From positions 257,269 through 321,268 of the forward strand of contig NZ_JAEAMR010000010.1 of the NCBI RefSeq assembly GCF_015999245.1: DNA of 64,000 nt, written 5' to 3'. The first letter of the stretch is position 1. Every line of letters starts with the position of its first letter. The position numbers and the translations under genes were made by a program. This DNA is from Streptomyces sp. AV19. Its GTDB lineage: Bacteria; Actinomycetota; Actinomycetes; Streptomycetales; Streptomycetaceae. The notes beneath the pieces were generated by a model. That model saw nothing but the letters and a program-made list of their open reading frames with translations. It searched no databases and was not told where the DNA came from. This document shows, in pieces, positions 16,766 to 26,728 of this stretch.

Positions 16766-17749
16766 GTGCTCATCGACACCTACGGCCGCATCGCCAGGGA
16801 CTTGAGGGTTTCCCTCACCGACCGCTGCAACCTCCGCTGCACCTACTGCATGCCCGAAGAGGGCCTCCAGTGGCTCGCCCGGCAGGAGTTGCTCACCGAC
16901 GACGAGATCGTCCGCCTGGTGCGGATCGCCGTCACCCGGCTCGGCATCACCGAGGTCCGCTTCACCGGCGGCGAGCCGCTGCTGCGCCCCGGGCTGGTCT
17001 CCGTCGTCGAGCGGTGCGCGGCCCTCGAACCGCGCCCCCGGATGTCCCTCACCACCAACGGCATCGGCCTGGCCCGCACCGCGACCGCCCTGCGGGAGGC
17101 CGGCCTCGACCGGGTCAACGTCTCCCTCGACACCCTGCGCCCCGACGTCTTCCAGCGACTCACCCGGCGCAAGCGCCACCAGGACGTCCTCGACGGACTC
17201 GCCGCCGCCCGGGCCGCCGGCCTCGACCCCGTCAAGGTCAACACCGTCCTGATGCCCGGCCTCAACGACGACGAGGCCCCCGACCTGCTCGCCTGGGCGG
17301 TCGAGAACGGGTACGAGCTGCGCTTCATCGAGCAGATGCCGCTGGACGCCCAGCACGGCTGGCGCCGCGAGGAGATGATCACCGCCGGGGACATCCTGGC
17401 GAGCCTGCGCACCCGCTTCGCGCTCACCCCCGAGGAGAGCCGCGGCTCCGCCCCCGCCGAGCGCTGGCTCGTGGACGGCGGCCCGGCCCGGGTCGGCGTC
17501 ATCGCCTCCGTCACCCGCCCGTTCTGCTCCGCCTGCGACCGCACCCGGCTCACCGCCGACGGGCAGGTGCGCACCTGCCTGTTCGCCACCGAGGAAACGG
17601 ATCTGCGCGGGGCGCTGCGCTCGGGCGCCGACGACGAGGAGATCGCCGGGCGGTGGCGGCGGGCGATGTGGGGCAAGAAGGCGGGCTCGGGCCTCGACGA
17701 CCCGGCGTTCCTCCAGCCGCGCCGCCCGATGTCCGCGATAGGCGGCTGA
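16766..17749 (+). CDS. moaA: GTP 3',8-cyclase MoaA, molybdopterin synthesis
   Basis: A 327-residue radical SAM enzyme that turns GTP into 3',8-cyclo-GTP, the first step of molybdenum cofactor synthesis. The SAM cluster cysteines are Cys21, Cys25 and Cys28 (CNLRCTYC). The second cluster is held by Cys254, Cys257 and Cys271. The protein ends in Gly-Gly, which MoaA needs for activity. The start is GTG after gggaggggcag. It is alone here, without the other moa genes, as is common in Streptomyces. Confidence 0.95.
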   Translation: MLIDTYGRIARDLRVSLTDRCNLRCTYCMPEEGLQWLARQELLTDDEIVRLVRIAVTRLGITEVRFTGGEPLLRPGLVSVVERCAALEPRPRMSLTTNGIGLARTATALREAGLDRVNVSLDTLRPDVFQRLTRRKRHQDVLDGLAAARAAGLDPVKVNTVLMPGLNDDEAPDLLAWAVENGYELRFIEQMPLDAQHGWRREEMITAGDILASLRTRFALTPEESRGSAPAERWLVDGGPARVGVIASVTRPFCSACDRTRLTADGQVRTCLFATEETDLRGALRSGADDEEIAGRWRRAMWGKKAGSGLDDPAFLQPRRPMSAIGG

Positions 17750-17824
17750 GGAGCGCCAAGCGCTCCGCTCGAAGTCCGGTACGTCATCCGCGGGTGCGTC
17801 GTGGCCGGTCGCGCGGTTCCCCGC

Positions 17825-18067
17825 TCAGCTCCGTGCCTCCCACTCCTCCAGCGTCACCACGTCCTTGAGGAAACCGCGCACGCCCAGGAACTGCGACAGG
17901 TGCTCGCGGTGCTCCTCGCACGCGAGCCAGGTCTTGCGGCGCTCGGGGGTGTGCAGCTTGGGGTTGTTCCACGCCAGCACCCAGACGGCGGGGGCGCGGC
18001 AGCCCTTGGCCGAGCAGATGGGGGCGGTGGACGCGTCGGGGGAGCCGGGGAAGCCGGGGAAGTTCAC
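17825..18067 (-). CDS. Conserved small actinobacterial protein, Cys-rich
   Basis: An 80-residue protein. It holds CSAKGCRAPAVWVLAWNNPK with a Cys-X4-Cys pair, and later CEEHREHL. Together these cysteines and histidines could bind one zinc ion. The family is widely conserved in actinobacteria without a known function. It lies next to moaA in the convergent direction. The Arg/Leu/Trp spacing in LACEEHREHLSQFLGVRGF supports a real gene. Confidence 0.78.
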   Translation of the reverse strand: MNFPGFPGSPDASTAPICSAKGCRAPAVWVLAWNNPKLHTPERRKTWLACEEHREHLSQFLGVRGFLKDVVTLEEWEARS

Positions 18068-18114
18068 CCGTCAACTCTACGTGCCGGTACGGCGCGTCCG
18101 TACGCGGGCACGAC

Positions 18115-18150
18115 GACGCCGGGCAGCCACGGGGGGAGCCGCCCGGCGTC
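18115..18150. terminator. 10-bp stem-loop between small leftward genes
   Basis: Arms gacgccgggc (18115-18124) and gcccggcgtc (18141-18150) are perfectly complementary, with a 16-base loop. It lies in the 214-base gap between the DUF3099 gene and the 80-residue protein gene, both read leftwards, and probably ends the DUF3099 message. Confidence 0.6.
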
Positions 18151-18281
18151 GATCATTCGCTCCGACGGGGGATGCGGAGCGCCTACGAAGTATGTCACGG
18201 AGAGCCCCGTCGAGGGCACCTAAAGACATGATTCATTTGAGGTTTTGCTGAGCTTCGACCCGGCGTTCCGGAACCCAAGCC

Positions 18282-18656
18282 TCAACTCTGGTCGCCCTGT
18301 TGGGTCCCGCGGACGCTCTCACCGGCGGAGTCCGCCGCTCCGCCGGGGCCGGTGGGGAGCGCCGGCCGGGTGGGCCCGGGGACGAACGTCTGGGGCAGCG
18401 AAGGGACGTTCTCCCGGCCCGCGTTGGCGATCACCACCGCGACGTAGGGGAGCAACATGCCCAGGACGAGGGTGCCGAGCGCGATGTGGCGCTCCACGTT
18501 CCACAGCACCACCGTCAGGATGACCGCGAGCGTACGGATCCCCATCGAGATGACGTAGCGGCGCTCGCGCCCGCGCACGTCCTCCTTCAGGCCCTGCCGG
18601 GCTCCGGTGATCCGGAAGGTCTCCGTCTGGCCGCGCTTCCGTATCACGTGCACCAC
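18282..18656 (-). CDS. DUF3099 family membrane protein
   Basis: A 124-residue protein of the actinobacterial DUF3099 family. It has the amino-terminal part with ITGARQGLKEDVRGRERRY, two membrane helices (residues about 40-56 and 60-79) and a polar glycine/proline tail. Function is unknown. Several M/V codons near the start are possible; ATG 18656 is used here. It is divergent from the following small membrane protein gene. Confidence 0.82.
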   Translation of the reverse strand: MVHVIRKRGQTETFRITGARQGLKEDVRGRERRYVISMGIRTLAVILTVVLWNVERHIALGTLVLGMLLPYVAVVIANAGRENVPSLPQTFVPGPTRPALPTGPGGAADSAGESVRGTQQGDQS

Positions 18657-18773
18657 CTGATCGCTTCTGCTGGTCGGGTCGGGATGTACTCAACGTTACG
18701 CCGCGCGGTCCGGCAAGACGAGGGCGGGGAGGCTCGACGTGCGGGGCGGGCCGGGCGGGCCGACACTGCTGCC

Positions 18774-19052
18774 ATGAACTGGTTGTGGGCCATCATCGTC
18801 GGTCTGGTCCTGGGCCTGATCGCCAAGGCGATCCTCCCGGGAAAGCAACGGATCCCGCTCCTGCTGACGATCATCTGCGGCATGATCGGGGCGGTGCTGG
18901 GGAACTGGGGGGCGTCGGGGCTGGGGGTCCGGCACACGCACGGCGTGGACTGGATCCGGCATGTACTGCAGCTGGTCGGCGCGATCGTGGTGGTGGCGCT
19001 GGGCGACCGGGTGTGGGTGGCGGTACGCGGCGGCCGTGACCGCGGGGATTGA
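18774..19052 (+). CDS. GlsB/YeaQ/YmgE-like small membrane protein
   Basis: A 92-residue protein with three predicted helices. It begins with MNWLWAIIVGLVLGLIAKAI, the typical start of the transglycosylase-associated protein (YeaQ/GlsB) family. GlsB proteins are linked to general stress in Gram-positive bacteria. The glycine-rich spacing (GLIAKAILPGKQ, IICGMIGAVLGNWG) fits the family, while the carboxy end differs. It is convergent with tyrS across a long palindromic repeat. Confidence 0.83.
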   Translation: MNWLWAIIVGLVLGLIAKAILPGKQRIPLLLTIICGMIGAVLGNWGASGLGVRHTHGVDWIRHVLQLVGAIVVVALGDRVWVAVRGGRDRGD

Positions 19053-19056
19053 TCCC

Positions 19057-19333
19057 CGCCCCGCCCTTCACCGTTTCCGCAGGGGCGCAGCCCCTGCATC
19101 CCCGAAGCGCCCTTCGGGCGCTGTCCTCAAACTCCCCCGGACAGGCTGAATGATCAGCCCGTCCGGGGGCACCCCTTCTGGGGGAGTTTGAGGACGAGCG
19201 GCGAAGCCGCGATGCGGGGTCCGGGGCGGAGCCCCGGTGGGGGGGTGCAGGGGGCGAAGCCCCCGCTCACCGCGCGGAGCGCGGTGCCGGGCCCCGGGGC
19301 CCGCCCCGGAAGAAGCGGTGAAAGGGCGGGACC
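19057..19333. repeat. Palindromic intergenic repeat before tyrS end
   Basis: This copy has ccgccccgcccttcaccgtt on the left and ggaagaagcggtgaaagggc on the right. Inner palindromes gcccttcgggc and ctgggggag-type units lie between. It resembles the copy at 1-329 most closely, including gcagggggcgaagccccc. It fills the convergent junction of the YeaQ-like gene and tyrS. Confidence 0.75.
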
Positions 19334-19350
19334 GGGGCCAAAACCCCCGG

Positions 19351-20769
19351 CTACAGCCCCCGCAGCTCCGCCACCCGACGCCCCGCCTTGAGGTAGACGG
19401 CACCCGCGTCGGAACCCAGACCCGCCCCCGACAGCAGCTCCGGGACGACCTCCCCGAGCGGCCGGATCGCGTCCGCCTCCGCGAGCACGATCGCCTCCTG
19501 CCCGTCACCCGTCTCGACGATCAGCCGCAGGCCGTTCTGCTTCGCCACCCGCCGCGCCGCCGACGCGCTCGGCTGGAAGCCCAGCACCTTGCTGAGCACG
19601 CCGGTCACCGTCTCGGCCCCGTGCTCGGCGACCTCGACCACCGGCAGCGCCTCGACGTCCGTGAAGCTCTTCTTCGAGAACTGCGCGACGAAGCCCGCAC
19701 GGGCGGCCATCGCCGCCTCGACGCCGTAGAGCACGGCCACGACCTCACCGGCGAGGACCTTCTTGAGGTCCATCGGGTGCAGCGAGCGCGACTCGATCCG
19801 GGACAGCGCGAGGGAGATCTCCTCGTCCGTCCACTCCGTCCACGCCTTGAGGTACGGCTCCATGAGCCGGTCCGGCACGGACATGATCTTGCCGAAGACG
19901 TCGTCGGCGGTGGCGTTCAGCCCGACGTAGTTGCCCTTGGACTTGGACATCTTCGCGCCGGTGCCGTCCGTGCCCTCGATGAGCGGCATGGTGACCACCA
20001 GCTGCGGCCGCTGCCCGCGCAGCTCCATCAGCTTGCGGCCCATCTGCAGGTTGAGCAGCTGGTCGGCGCCGCCCAGCTCCACGTCGCAGTCCAGGGCCAC
20101 GGAGTCCAGGCCCTGGGCGACCGGGTAGAGCAGCTCGGACATGGTCAGGCCGGAGCCCGAGGCCAGCCGGCTGCGGAAGTCCTCGCGCTGCAGCAGCTGC
20201 GAGACCGGCACCTGGGAGAGCAGGGACAGCAGCTCCGGGAAGGTGAACGGGGACAGCCACTCGCTGTTCTGGACGAAGCGGACCGCGTCGAAGTCGAAGA
20301 ACGGCCGCACCTGCTCGCGGTAGCCGGCCAGGTTCTTCTCGATGTCGGCGTCGGTCAGCGGCGGCCGCTCGGCCGTACGGCCCGTCGGGTCGCCGATCTT
20401 GGCCGTGAAGTCGCCGATCAGCAGCGTGACGTCGTGGCCCATCCGCTGGAAGCGGCTGAGGACGATCATCGGGACGGTGTGACCGAGGTGGACGTCGGCC
20501 GCCGTCGGGTCGATGCCCAGCTTGATGTGCAGGCCCTTGCCCGTGGCCCGGAGCTCCCCGATCCGCTCGGCCAGCTTCTCGCGGCCCGGCAGCACCTCCA
20601 CGGCACGGCCCGCGATCAGGGCGGCCTGCTCGTCCGGCGAGAGGTCCGTCAGGTCCAGATAGCGCCGCGCCTTGGTCTCGGTGAGCAACTGCTCCACGGT
20701 CGAGTCGAGGGAGAGGTCCTGCGCGAGGAGCTCGCTGGCGCGGGCGACGGATTCGCCGAGGCGTGTCAT
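19351..20769 (-). CDS. tyrS: Tyrosyl-tRNA synthetase
   Basis: A 472-residue class I synthetase that charges tRNA-Tyr. The HIGH-like motif is HLGH at residues 94-97 within GIDPTAADVHLGH. The KMSKS motif is exact at residues 273-277. The tRNA-binding S4-like domain takes up the last 65 residues (LGFQPSASAARRVAKQNGLRL). The amino end is about 40 residues longer than in E. coli TyrS, as usual in actinobacteria. It is monocistronic. A region of 100 bases separates it from tldE upstream. The leader was scanned for a T-box and none was seen. Confidence 0.95.
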   Translation of the reverse strand: MTRLGESVARASELLAQDLSLDSTVEQLLTETKARRYLDLTDLSPDEQAALIAGRAVEVLPGREKLAERIGELRATGKGLHIKLGIDPTAADVHLGHTVPMIVLSRFQRMGHDVTLLIGDFTAKIGDPTGRTAERPPLTDADIEKNLAGYREQVRPFFDFDAVRFVQNSEWLSPFTFPELLSLLSQVPVSQLLQREDFRSRLASGSGLTMSELLYPVAQGLDSVALDCDVELGGADQLLNLQMGRKLMELRGQRPQLVVTMPLIEGTDGTGAKMSKSKGNYVGLNATADDVFGKIMSVPDRLMEPYLKAWTEWTDEEISLALSRIESRSLHPMDLKKVLAGEVVAVLYGVEAAMAARAGFVAQFSKKSFTDVEALPVVEVAEHGAETVTGVLSKVLGFQPSASAARRVAKQNGLRLIVETGDGQEAIVLAEADAIRPLGEVVPELLSGAGLGSDAGAVYLKAGRRVAELRGL

Positions 20770-20870
20770 GGCGTTCCTGAGATCGTTGCGGACGGTTGGA
20801 CGGGACGAGCCCGTCGGGCCAGTCTATTCGGACGGCCCGCCGCCGCCCCGTCCCGTCCTTCCGGCCCCCT

Positions 20871-22270
20871 TCAGACCCCCTTGCTCACCGAACTCATGTT
20901 GAAGTCCGGGATCCGCAGCGACGGCATCGCCGTCCGGCCGAAGTTCTTGCCGATGTCCCGGCCCAGGGTGCGCTCGGTGCGCCCCGCCTCCACGGCCCGG
21001 GAGAGCAGGCCGACCGGTGACTCGTTGAAGCGGAAGTTGGTGACCTCGCCCACCACCTCGCCGTCCCGCACCAGGAAGACCCCGTCCCGGGTCAGGCCCG
21101 TCACCAGCAGCGTCGCGGGGTCCACCTCGCGGATGTACCAGAGCGAGGTCAGCAGCAGCTCGGGCCCGTCGTGCCCGCTCGCCGCGATCATCTCCGGCAG
21201 GGAGCGGGTGCCGCCCGCGTCCAGGACCAGGTTGCCCGGGTACGGGGCGACCGGGAGCCCGGTCAGCGCGGCGCTGTGCCGGGTGGTGAGCAGCCGCTCC
21301 AGCACGCCGTCACGGATCCAGTCGGTGGCGCCCAGCGGCAGCCCGTTGTCGAACACCGAGATCCCGTCGCCGGAGCCGCCCGTCAGGACGAACGGGGCGC
21401 ACTCCAGGCCCGGGGCGGCGGGGTCGCTGCGCAGCGTCAGCGGCAGCGCCGCCAGCTTCTCGCCCACCCGGGTCCCGCCGCCGGCCCGGGAGAAGACGGT
21501 GCGGCCCTCCGCCGCGCCGCGGGCGTCGGCCCGCAGCTGCTGGTGGACCATCAGGTCCGCCACGGCCGACGGCGGCAGCAGCGTCGGATGCCGCCCGGCC
21601 GGGACCTCGACGCGGCGCCGGGACCAGCCCAGCCGCTCGGCGAGGGAGGCGTCCAGGGCGAGCGGGTCCACGTCCGCGAAGTCCCGGGTGGGCACCGCCG
21701 TCCACACCGAGCCGGTGCCGTCGGCCGCCTTGGCGTTCAGCTCGACGCTGCCGGCGGGCTGGTCGTGCCGCAGCCGCAGCCCGGCGGAGGTGCCCAGGTA
21801 GCTGGTGACGGTCTCGTGCTGGGCGAAGCCGTACAGCTCCCGGCCGGCCGCGCGGGCCCGCGCGAAGGACTCGCCCAGGGCGGGGGCGAAGGCGTCGAAG
21901 ACGGCCGCGGTCGTCCCGTCGGGCCCGTCGGTGAAGCCGGGGGAGTGCGGCACGTCCGTCACCGGCGGCGCGGCGTCCTCGGCCGGGCCCGCCGCGCGCG
22001 CGGCCCGCTCCGCGGCCCGCACCAGCTCCTCCAGACCGTCGGCGGTGACCCCGGAGCGCGAGACGACGCCCGCGGCGGTGCCGCTGCCGCCGTCCACGGT
22101 GGCGATCACGGTGACGGCGCGGCCGCGCGTGACGCCGTTGGTGGTGGGCGCGTTGCGCGCCCAGCGCAGGTTGGCGGTGGAGCGCTCGCCGACGATCACC
22201 GTGCAGCCGTCGGCCCGGGAGAGCGCCAGGGCCCGCTCGACGATCTCGTGCGAACTGATCTGACGATCCG

Positions 22271-22274
<4 letters not shown>
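20871..22274 (-). CDS. tldE: TldE/PmbA-like subunit of TldD-TldE metalloprotease
   Basis: A 467-residue protein of the PmbA/TldE family (PF01523). With TldD it forms a heterodimeric protease that in E. coli matures microcin B17 and degrades CcdA. The non-catalytic subunit lacks the HExxxH of TldD, as here. Family parts are GGSGDGISVFDNGLPLGATDW (residues 284 onward) and GLTRDGVFLVRDGEVVGEV near 425. It overlaps the TldD gene by four bases. Confidence 0.9.
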
Positions 22275-23821
<1,547 letters not shown>

Positions 23822-24024
23822 GGAACCTCCCGAAGGTCGTCGCCGTGCATCATGCCCACGCGGCGGCCCCCGGTGACCGGAGATTCTGTAGAGATCCCAC
23901 AGTGACCGGCACCCGTCCCCTGTCAGTGCCCGATTGTCTCTCCGGCGACCTCTACCGATACGTTCATGTAGTCCAGCTCCGTCCATGTCCATGGATTCGG
24001 ATCCACTAACGGAAGGGTGATCCT

Positions 24025-24729
24025 TTGAGCCGCTCGGTTCTCGTCACCGGAGGAAACCGGGGCATCGGCCTCGCCATCGCGCGCGCCTTCGCCGACGCGG
24101 GCGACAAGGTCGCCATCACCTACCGGTCGGGCGAGCCGCCGGCGGGCTTCCTCGCGGTCAAGTGCGACATCACGGACCCGGAGCAGGTCGAGCAGGCCTA
24201 CAAGGAGATCGAGGAGAAGCAGGGCGCGGTCGAGGTGCTGGTGGCCAACGCCGGCGTCACCCGCGACCAGCTGCTGCTGCGCATGTCCGAGGAGGACTTC
24301 ACCTCGGTCGTGGAGACCAACCTCACCGGCACCTTCCGGGTCGTCAAGCGCGCCTCGAAGGGCATGCTCCGCGCCCGCAAGGGCCGCGTCGTGCTGATCT
24401 CCTCCGTGGTCGGCCTGCTGGGCTCGGCGGGGCAGGCGAACTACGCCGCCTCCAAGGCCGGCCTGGTGGGCTTCGCCCGCTCCCTCGCCCGCGAGCTGGG
24501 CTCCCGCAACATCACCGTCAACGTCGTCGCACCCGGCTTCGTGGACACCGACATGACGGCCGTGCTCAGCGACGAGCAGCGCGCCGGCATCGTCGCCAAC
24601 GTCCCGCTGGGCCGTTACGCGCAGCCCGAGGAGATCGCCGCCTCGGTCCGCTTCCTCGCCTCGGACGAGGCCGCATACATCACCGGAGCCGTCGTTCCCG
24701 TCGACGGCGGATTGGGCATGGGTCACTGA
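24025..24729 (+). CDS. fabG: 3-oxoacyl-[ACP] reductase FabG
   Basis: A 234-residue short-chain dehydrogenase that reduces 3-oxoacyl-ACP with NADPH in type II fatty acid synthesis. The cofactor loop is GGNRGIG (residues 9-15), followed by NNAG-like ANAG. The catalytic residues are Ser127, Tyr140 and Lys144 (YAASK). It ends with the family-typical VDGGLGMGH. The start is TTG at 24025 with GGAAGGG seven bases before. It is followed by fabI after five bases, the usual actinobacterial fabG-inhA pair. Confidence 0.95.
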   Translation: MSRSVLVTGGNRGIGLAIARAFADAGDKVAITYRSGEPPAGFLAVKCDITDPEQVEQAYKEIEEKQGAVEVLVANAGVTRDQLLLRMSEEDFTSVVETNLTGTFRVVKRASKGMLRARKGRVVLISSVVGLLGSAGQANYAASKAGLVGFARSLARELGSRNITVNVVAPGFVDTDMTAVLSDEQRAGIVANVPLGRYAQPEEIAASVRFLASDEAAYITGAVVPVDGGLGMGH

Positions 24730-24734
24730 TCACC

Positions 24735-25505
24735 ATGAGTGGAATCCTCGCAGGCAAGCGCATCCTGGTCACGGGTGTCCTGACCGAGCAGTCGATCGCC
24801 TTCCAGGCCGCCAAGGTGGCCCAGAACGAGGGCGCCGAGGTCATCCTGACCGGGTTCGGCCGGCTCTCCCTGGTCGAGCGCATCGCCAAGCGGCTGCCGA
24901 AGCCCGCTCCGGTGATCGAGCTGGACGTCACCAACCAGGAGCAGCTGGACGGCATCGCCGACAAGGTGCGCGAGCACCTCGGCGAGGGCGTGGCCCTCGA
25001 CGGCATCGTGCACTCCATCGCCTTCGGCCCGCAGGGCGCCTTCAACTTCCTGGAGGCCACGTGGGAGGACGTCTCCACGGCCGTCCACGTCTCGGCGTAC
25101 TCCTACAAGGCGCTCGCCACCGCTCTGCTGCCGGTGATGCGCGAGGGCTCCTCCATCGTCGGCCTCACCTTCGACGCCCAGTTCGCCTGGCCGAAGTACG
25201 ACTGGATGGGCGTGGCCAAGGCCGCCCTGGAGGGCACCAACCGCTACCTCGCCCGTGACCTGGGCCCCAAGGGCATCCGCTGCAACCTGGTCTCGGCCGG
25301 CCCGATCCGCTCGATGGCCGCCAAGTCCATCCCGGGCTTCGAGGAGCTGGCGGACGTGTGGAACCGCCGCGCGCCCATCGGCTGGGACCTCGCCGACCCG
25401 GAGCCGGCCGGCCGCGGCGTCGTCGGCATGCTGTCGGACTTCTTCCCCCGCACCACCGGCGAGATCGTGCACGTCGACGGCGGCGTGCACATGATGGGTG
25501 CCTGA
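24735..25505 (+). CDS. fabI: Enoyl-[ACP] reductase (FabI/InhA type)
   Basis: A 256-residue NADH-dependent enoyl-ACP reductase, the last step of the fatty acid elongation cycle. It matches mycobacterial InhA in layout: cofactor part VTGVLTEQSIAFQAA (residues 12-26), Phe146, and Tyr155 and Lys162 at the InhA spacing of seven (YDWMGVAK). The end DGGVHMMGA is typical. It is cotranscribed with fabG. A 40-base palindrome follows the gene as terminator. Confidence 0.95.
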   Translation: MSGILAGKRILVTGVLTEQSIAFQAAKVAQNEGAEVILTGFGRLSLVERIAKRLPKPAPVIELDVTNQEQLDGIADKVREHLGEGVALDGIVHSIAFGPQGAFNFLEATWEDVSTAVHVSAYSYKALATALLPVMREGSSIVGLTFDAQFAWPKYDWMGVAKAALEGTNRYLARDLGPKGIRCNLVSAGPIRSMAAKSIPGFEELADVWNRRAPIGWDLADPEPAGRGVVGMLSDFFPRTTGEIVHVDGGVHMMGA

Positions 25506-25528
25506 CGCCCGGCACGTCGTGAACCGCC

Positions 25529-25568
25529 GAGGGCGGCGGCCGGTCCCCGGGGACCGGCCGCCGCCCTC
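25529..25568. terminator. Perfect 20-bp palindromic terminator after fabI
   Basis: Arms at 25529-25548 and 25549-25568 are perfectly complementary with no spacer, starting gagggcggcggccgg. It follows the fabI stop by 23 bases and is not followed by a T-run, which is usual for Streptomyces terminators. Confidence 0.8.
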
Positions 25569-25665
25569 GTGTCGTCCTCGGGCCGTTCGAGTCGAGAAAC
25601 CGGCCGCCCGCCCGCACACTGGTGGAGCAACGTCCCCTCGGACGACCGGGGGAGGAGGTACGGCC

Positions 25666-26034
25666 GTGATACGCGCTTCCGGTCTCCGCCGGACCACCGC
25701 ACTGCTGCTGACCGCCGCGGCCCTCGCCGGGCCCTCCGCGCCCGGCCCGCTCGCCGCCCACCCGCGCGCCCCGTCCGCCCGCCCGGCGCCGCGTCCCGTC
25801 CCGCCGCCCGGCGCCGAGTGCCACACCCGCGTCCGCGGCTCGCACGCCACGGCCGACTGCTTCAACGGCAACGCCACCCCCGACCAGGTGCAGCTCCACC
25901 TGCGCTGCGCCCGCTGGTGGGACCCCGCGATGGACACCGCCCCCGTCACCGTCGGCCCCACCCGGCACGTCACCCTCGCCCAGCGCTGCTGGCTGACCGT
26001 GCGGGACGCCTGGGTCAGTCACGAGCCGGGCTGA
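25666..26034 (+). CDS. Small secreted protein, unknown function
   Basis: A 122-residue protein. Residues 1-32 form a signal peptide (basic start, hydrophobic TTALLLTAAALAG, Ala-x-Ala end). A proline/alanine-rich linker follows, then a domain of about 75 residues with four cysteines (ECHTRVRGSHATADCF, LHLRCARWW, QRCWLTVRDAW) that could form two disulfides. I do not recognise the family. The GTG start has a strong GGAGGAGG site. It overlaps the end of the convergent regulator gene by 16 bases. Confidence 0.72.
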   Translation: MIRASGLRRTTALLLTAAALAGPSAPGPLAAHPRAPSARPAPRPVPPPGAECHTRVRGSHATADCFNGNATPDQVQLHLRCARWWDPAMDTAPVTVGPTRHVTLAQRCWLTVRDAWVSHEPG

Positions 26035-26702
26035 TCCGTCCCCCCGCTCACATACGGGTGCTCGCTCGCCTCCAGGGCCGCCGCGACCGCGTCCCCCGCG
26101 CGGATCGCCGCGACCAGCCGGGCGTGGTCGGTCAGCACCCGGGGGTGCGAGCCGGCCCCCACGCCCGCGCGCAGGAACTCCCGGACGACCGAGCCGAGAT
26201 CCGCGTAGAGCACGGCCAGCACCTCGTTGTGCGCGGCGGCCACGACCGCGGTGTGGAACGCCGCGTCGGCCTCGACGAACCGCTCCAGCAGGCCCGAGTG
26301 CCACTCCCGCTCGCGCCGCTCCAGCAGCTCCTCCAGCCGTCGCAGGTCCTCCTCGGTGCGCCGTCGCGCCGCCAGGGCCGCGGCCTTGGTCTCCAGCGCG
26401 CTGCGCAGCTCCGCCACGTGCAGCGGGTCGGCGCCGGCGAAGCGGCGGTTCATCACGCCGGCCAGCTCACTGGTGGCGGCGACGTAGGTGCCCGAGCCCT
26501 GCCGGATGGTGAGCAGGCCGTTGTGCGCGAGGGCGCGGACGGCCTCCCGGACGGTGTTGCGGGCGACGCCCAGCCGCTCGACGAGCTCCGGCTCGGTCGG
26601 GATGCGGGAGCCGACCGGCCAGACGCCGGAGGTGATCTGCCGGCGCAGCCCGTCGATCACCTGGTCCACGAGCGGGGCCCTGCGGGGCGAGGTCAGAGAC
26701 AT
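26019..26702 (-). CDS. FadR-family (FCD) GntR transcriptional regulator
   Basis: A protein of 227 residues if it starts at ATG 26702 (an ATG at 26717 is also possible). Residues 8-75 are a GntR winged helix (IPTEPELVERLGVARNTVREAVRAL). Residues 90-215 are the all-helical FCD ligand domain, with AELRSALETKAAALAARRRT and the metal-binding-type histidines in FHTAVVAAAHN. It is divergent from the MFS gene with starts only 26 bases apart and probably represses it. The effector is unknown. Confidence 0.88.
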   Translation of the reverse strand: MSLTSPRRAPLVDQVIDGLRRQITSGVWPVGSRIPTEPELVERLGVARNTVREAVRALAHNGLLTIRQGSGTYVAATSELAGVMNRRFAGADPLHVAELRSALETKAAALAARRRTEEDLRRLEELLERREREWHSGLLERFVEADAAFHTAVVAAAHNEVLAVLYADLGSVVREFLRAGVGAGSHPRVLTDHARLVAAIRAGDAVAAALEASEHPYVSGGTDQPGS

Positions 26703-26728
26703 GGCGACTCCATTCATCCCATGATTCT

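Noticed and set aside
20770..20870. T-box leader before tyrS
   Set aside because: Only 100 bases of leader before tldE ends, with no specifier stem or T-box core sequence visible.
19237..21801. Rightward open frame of 854 codons
   Set aside because: It is antisense to tyrS and tldE, and its composition is typical of a third-position GC shadow.
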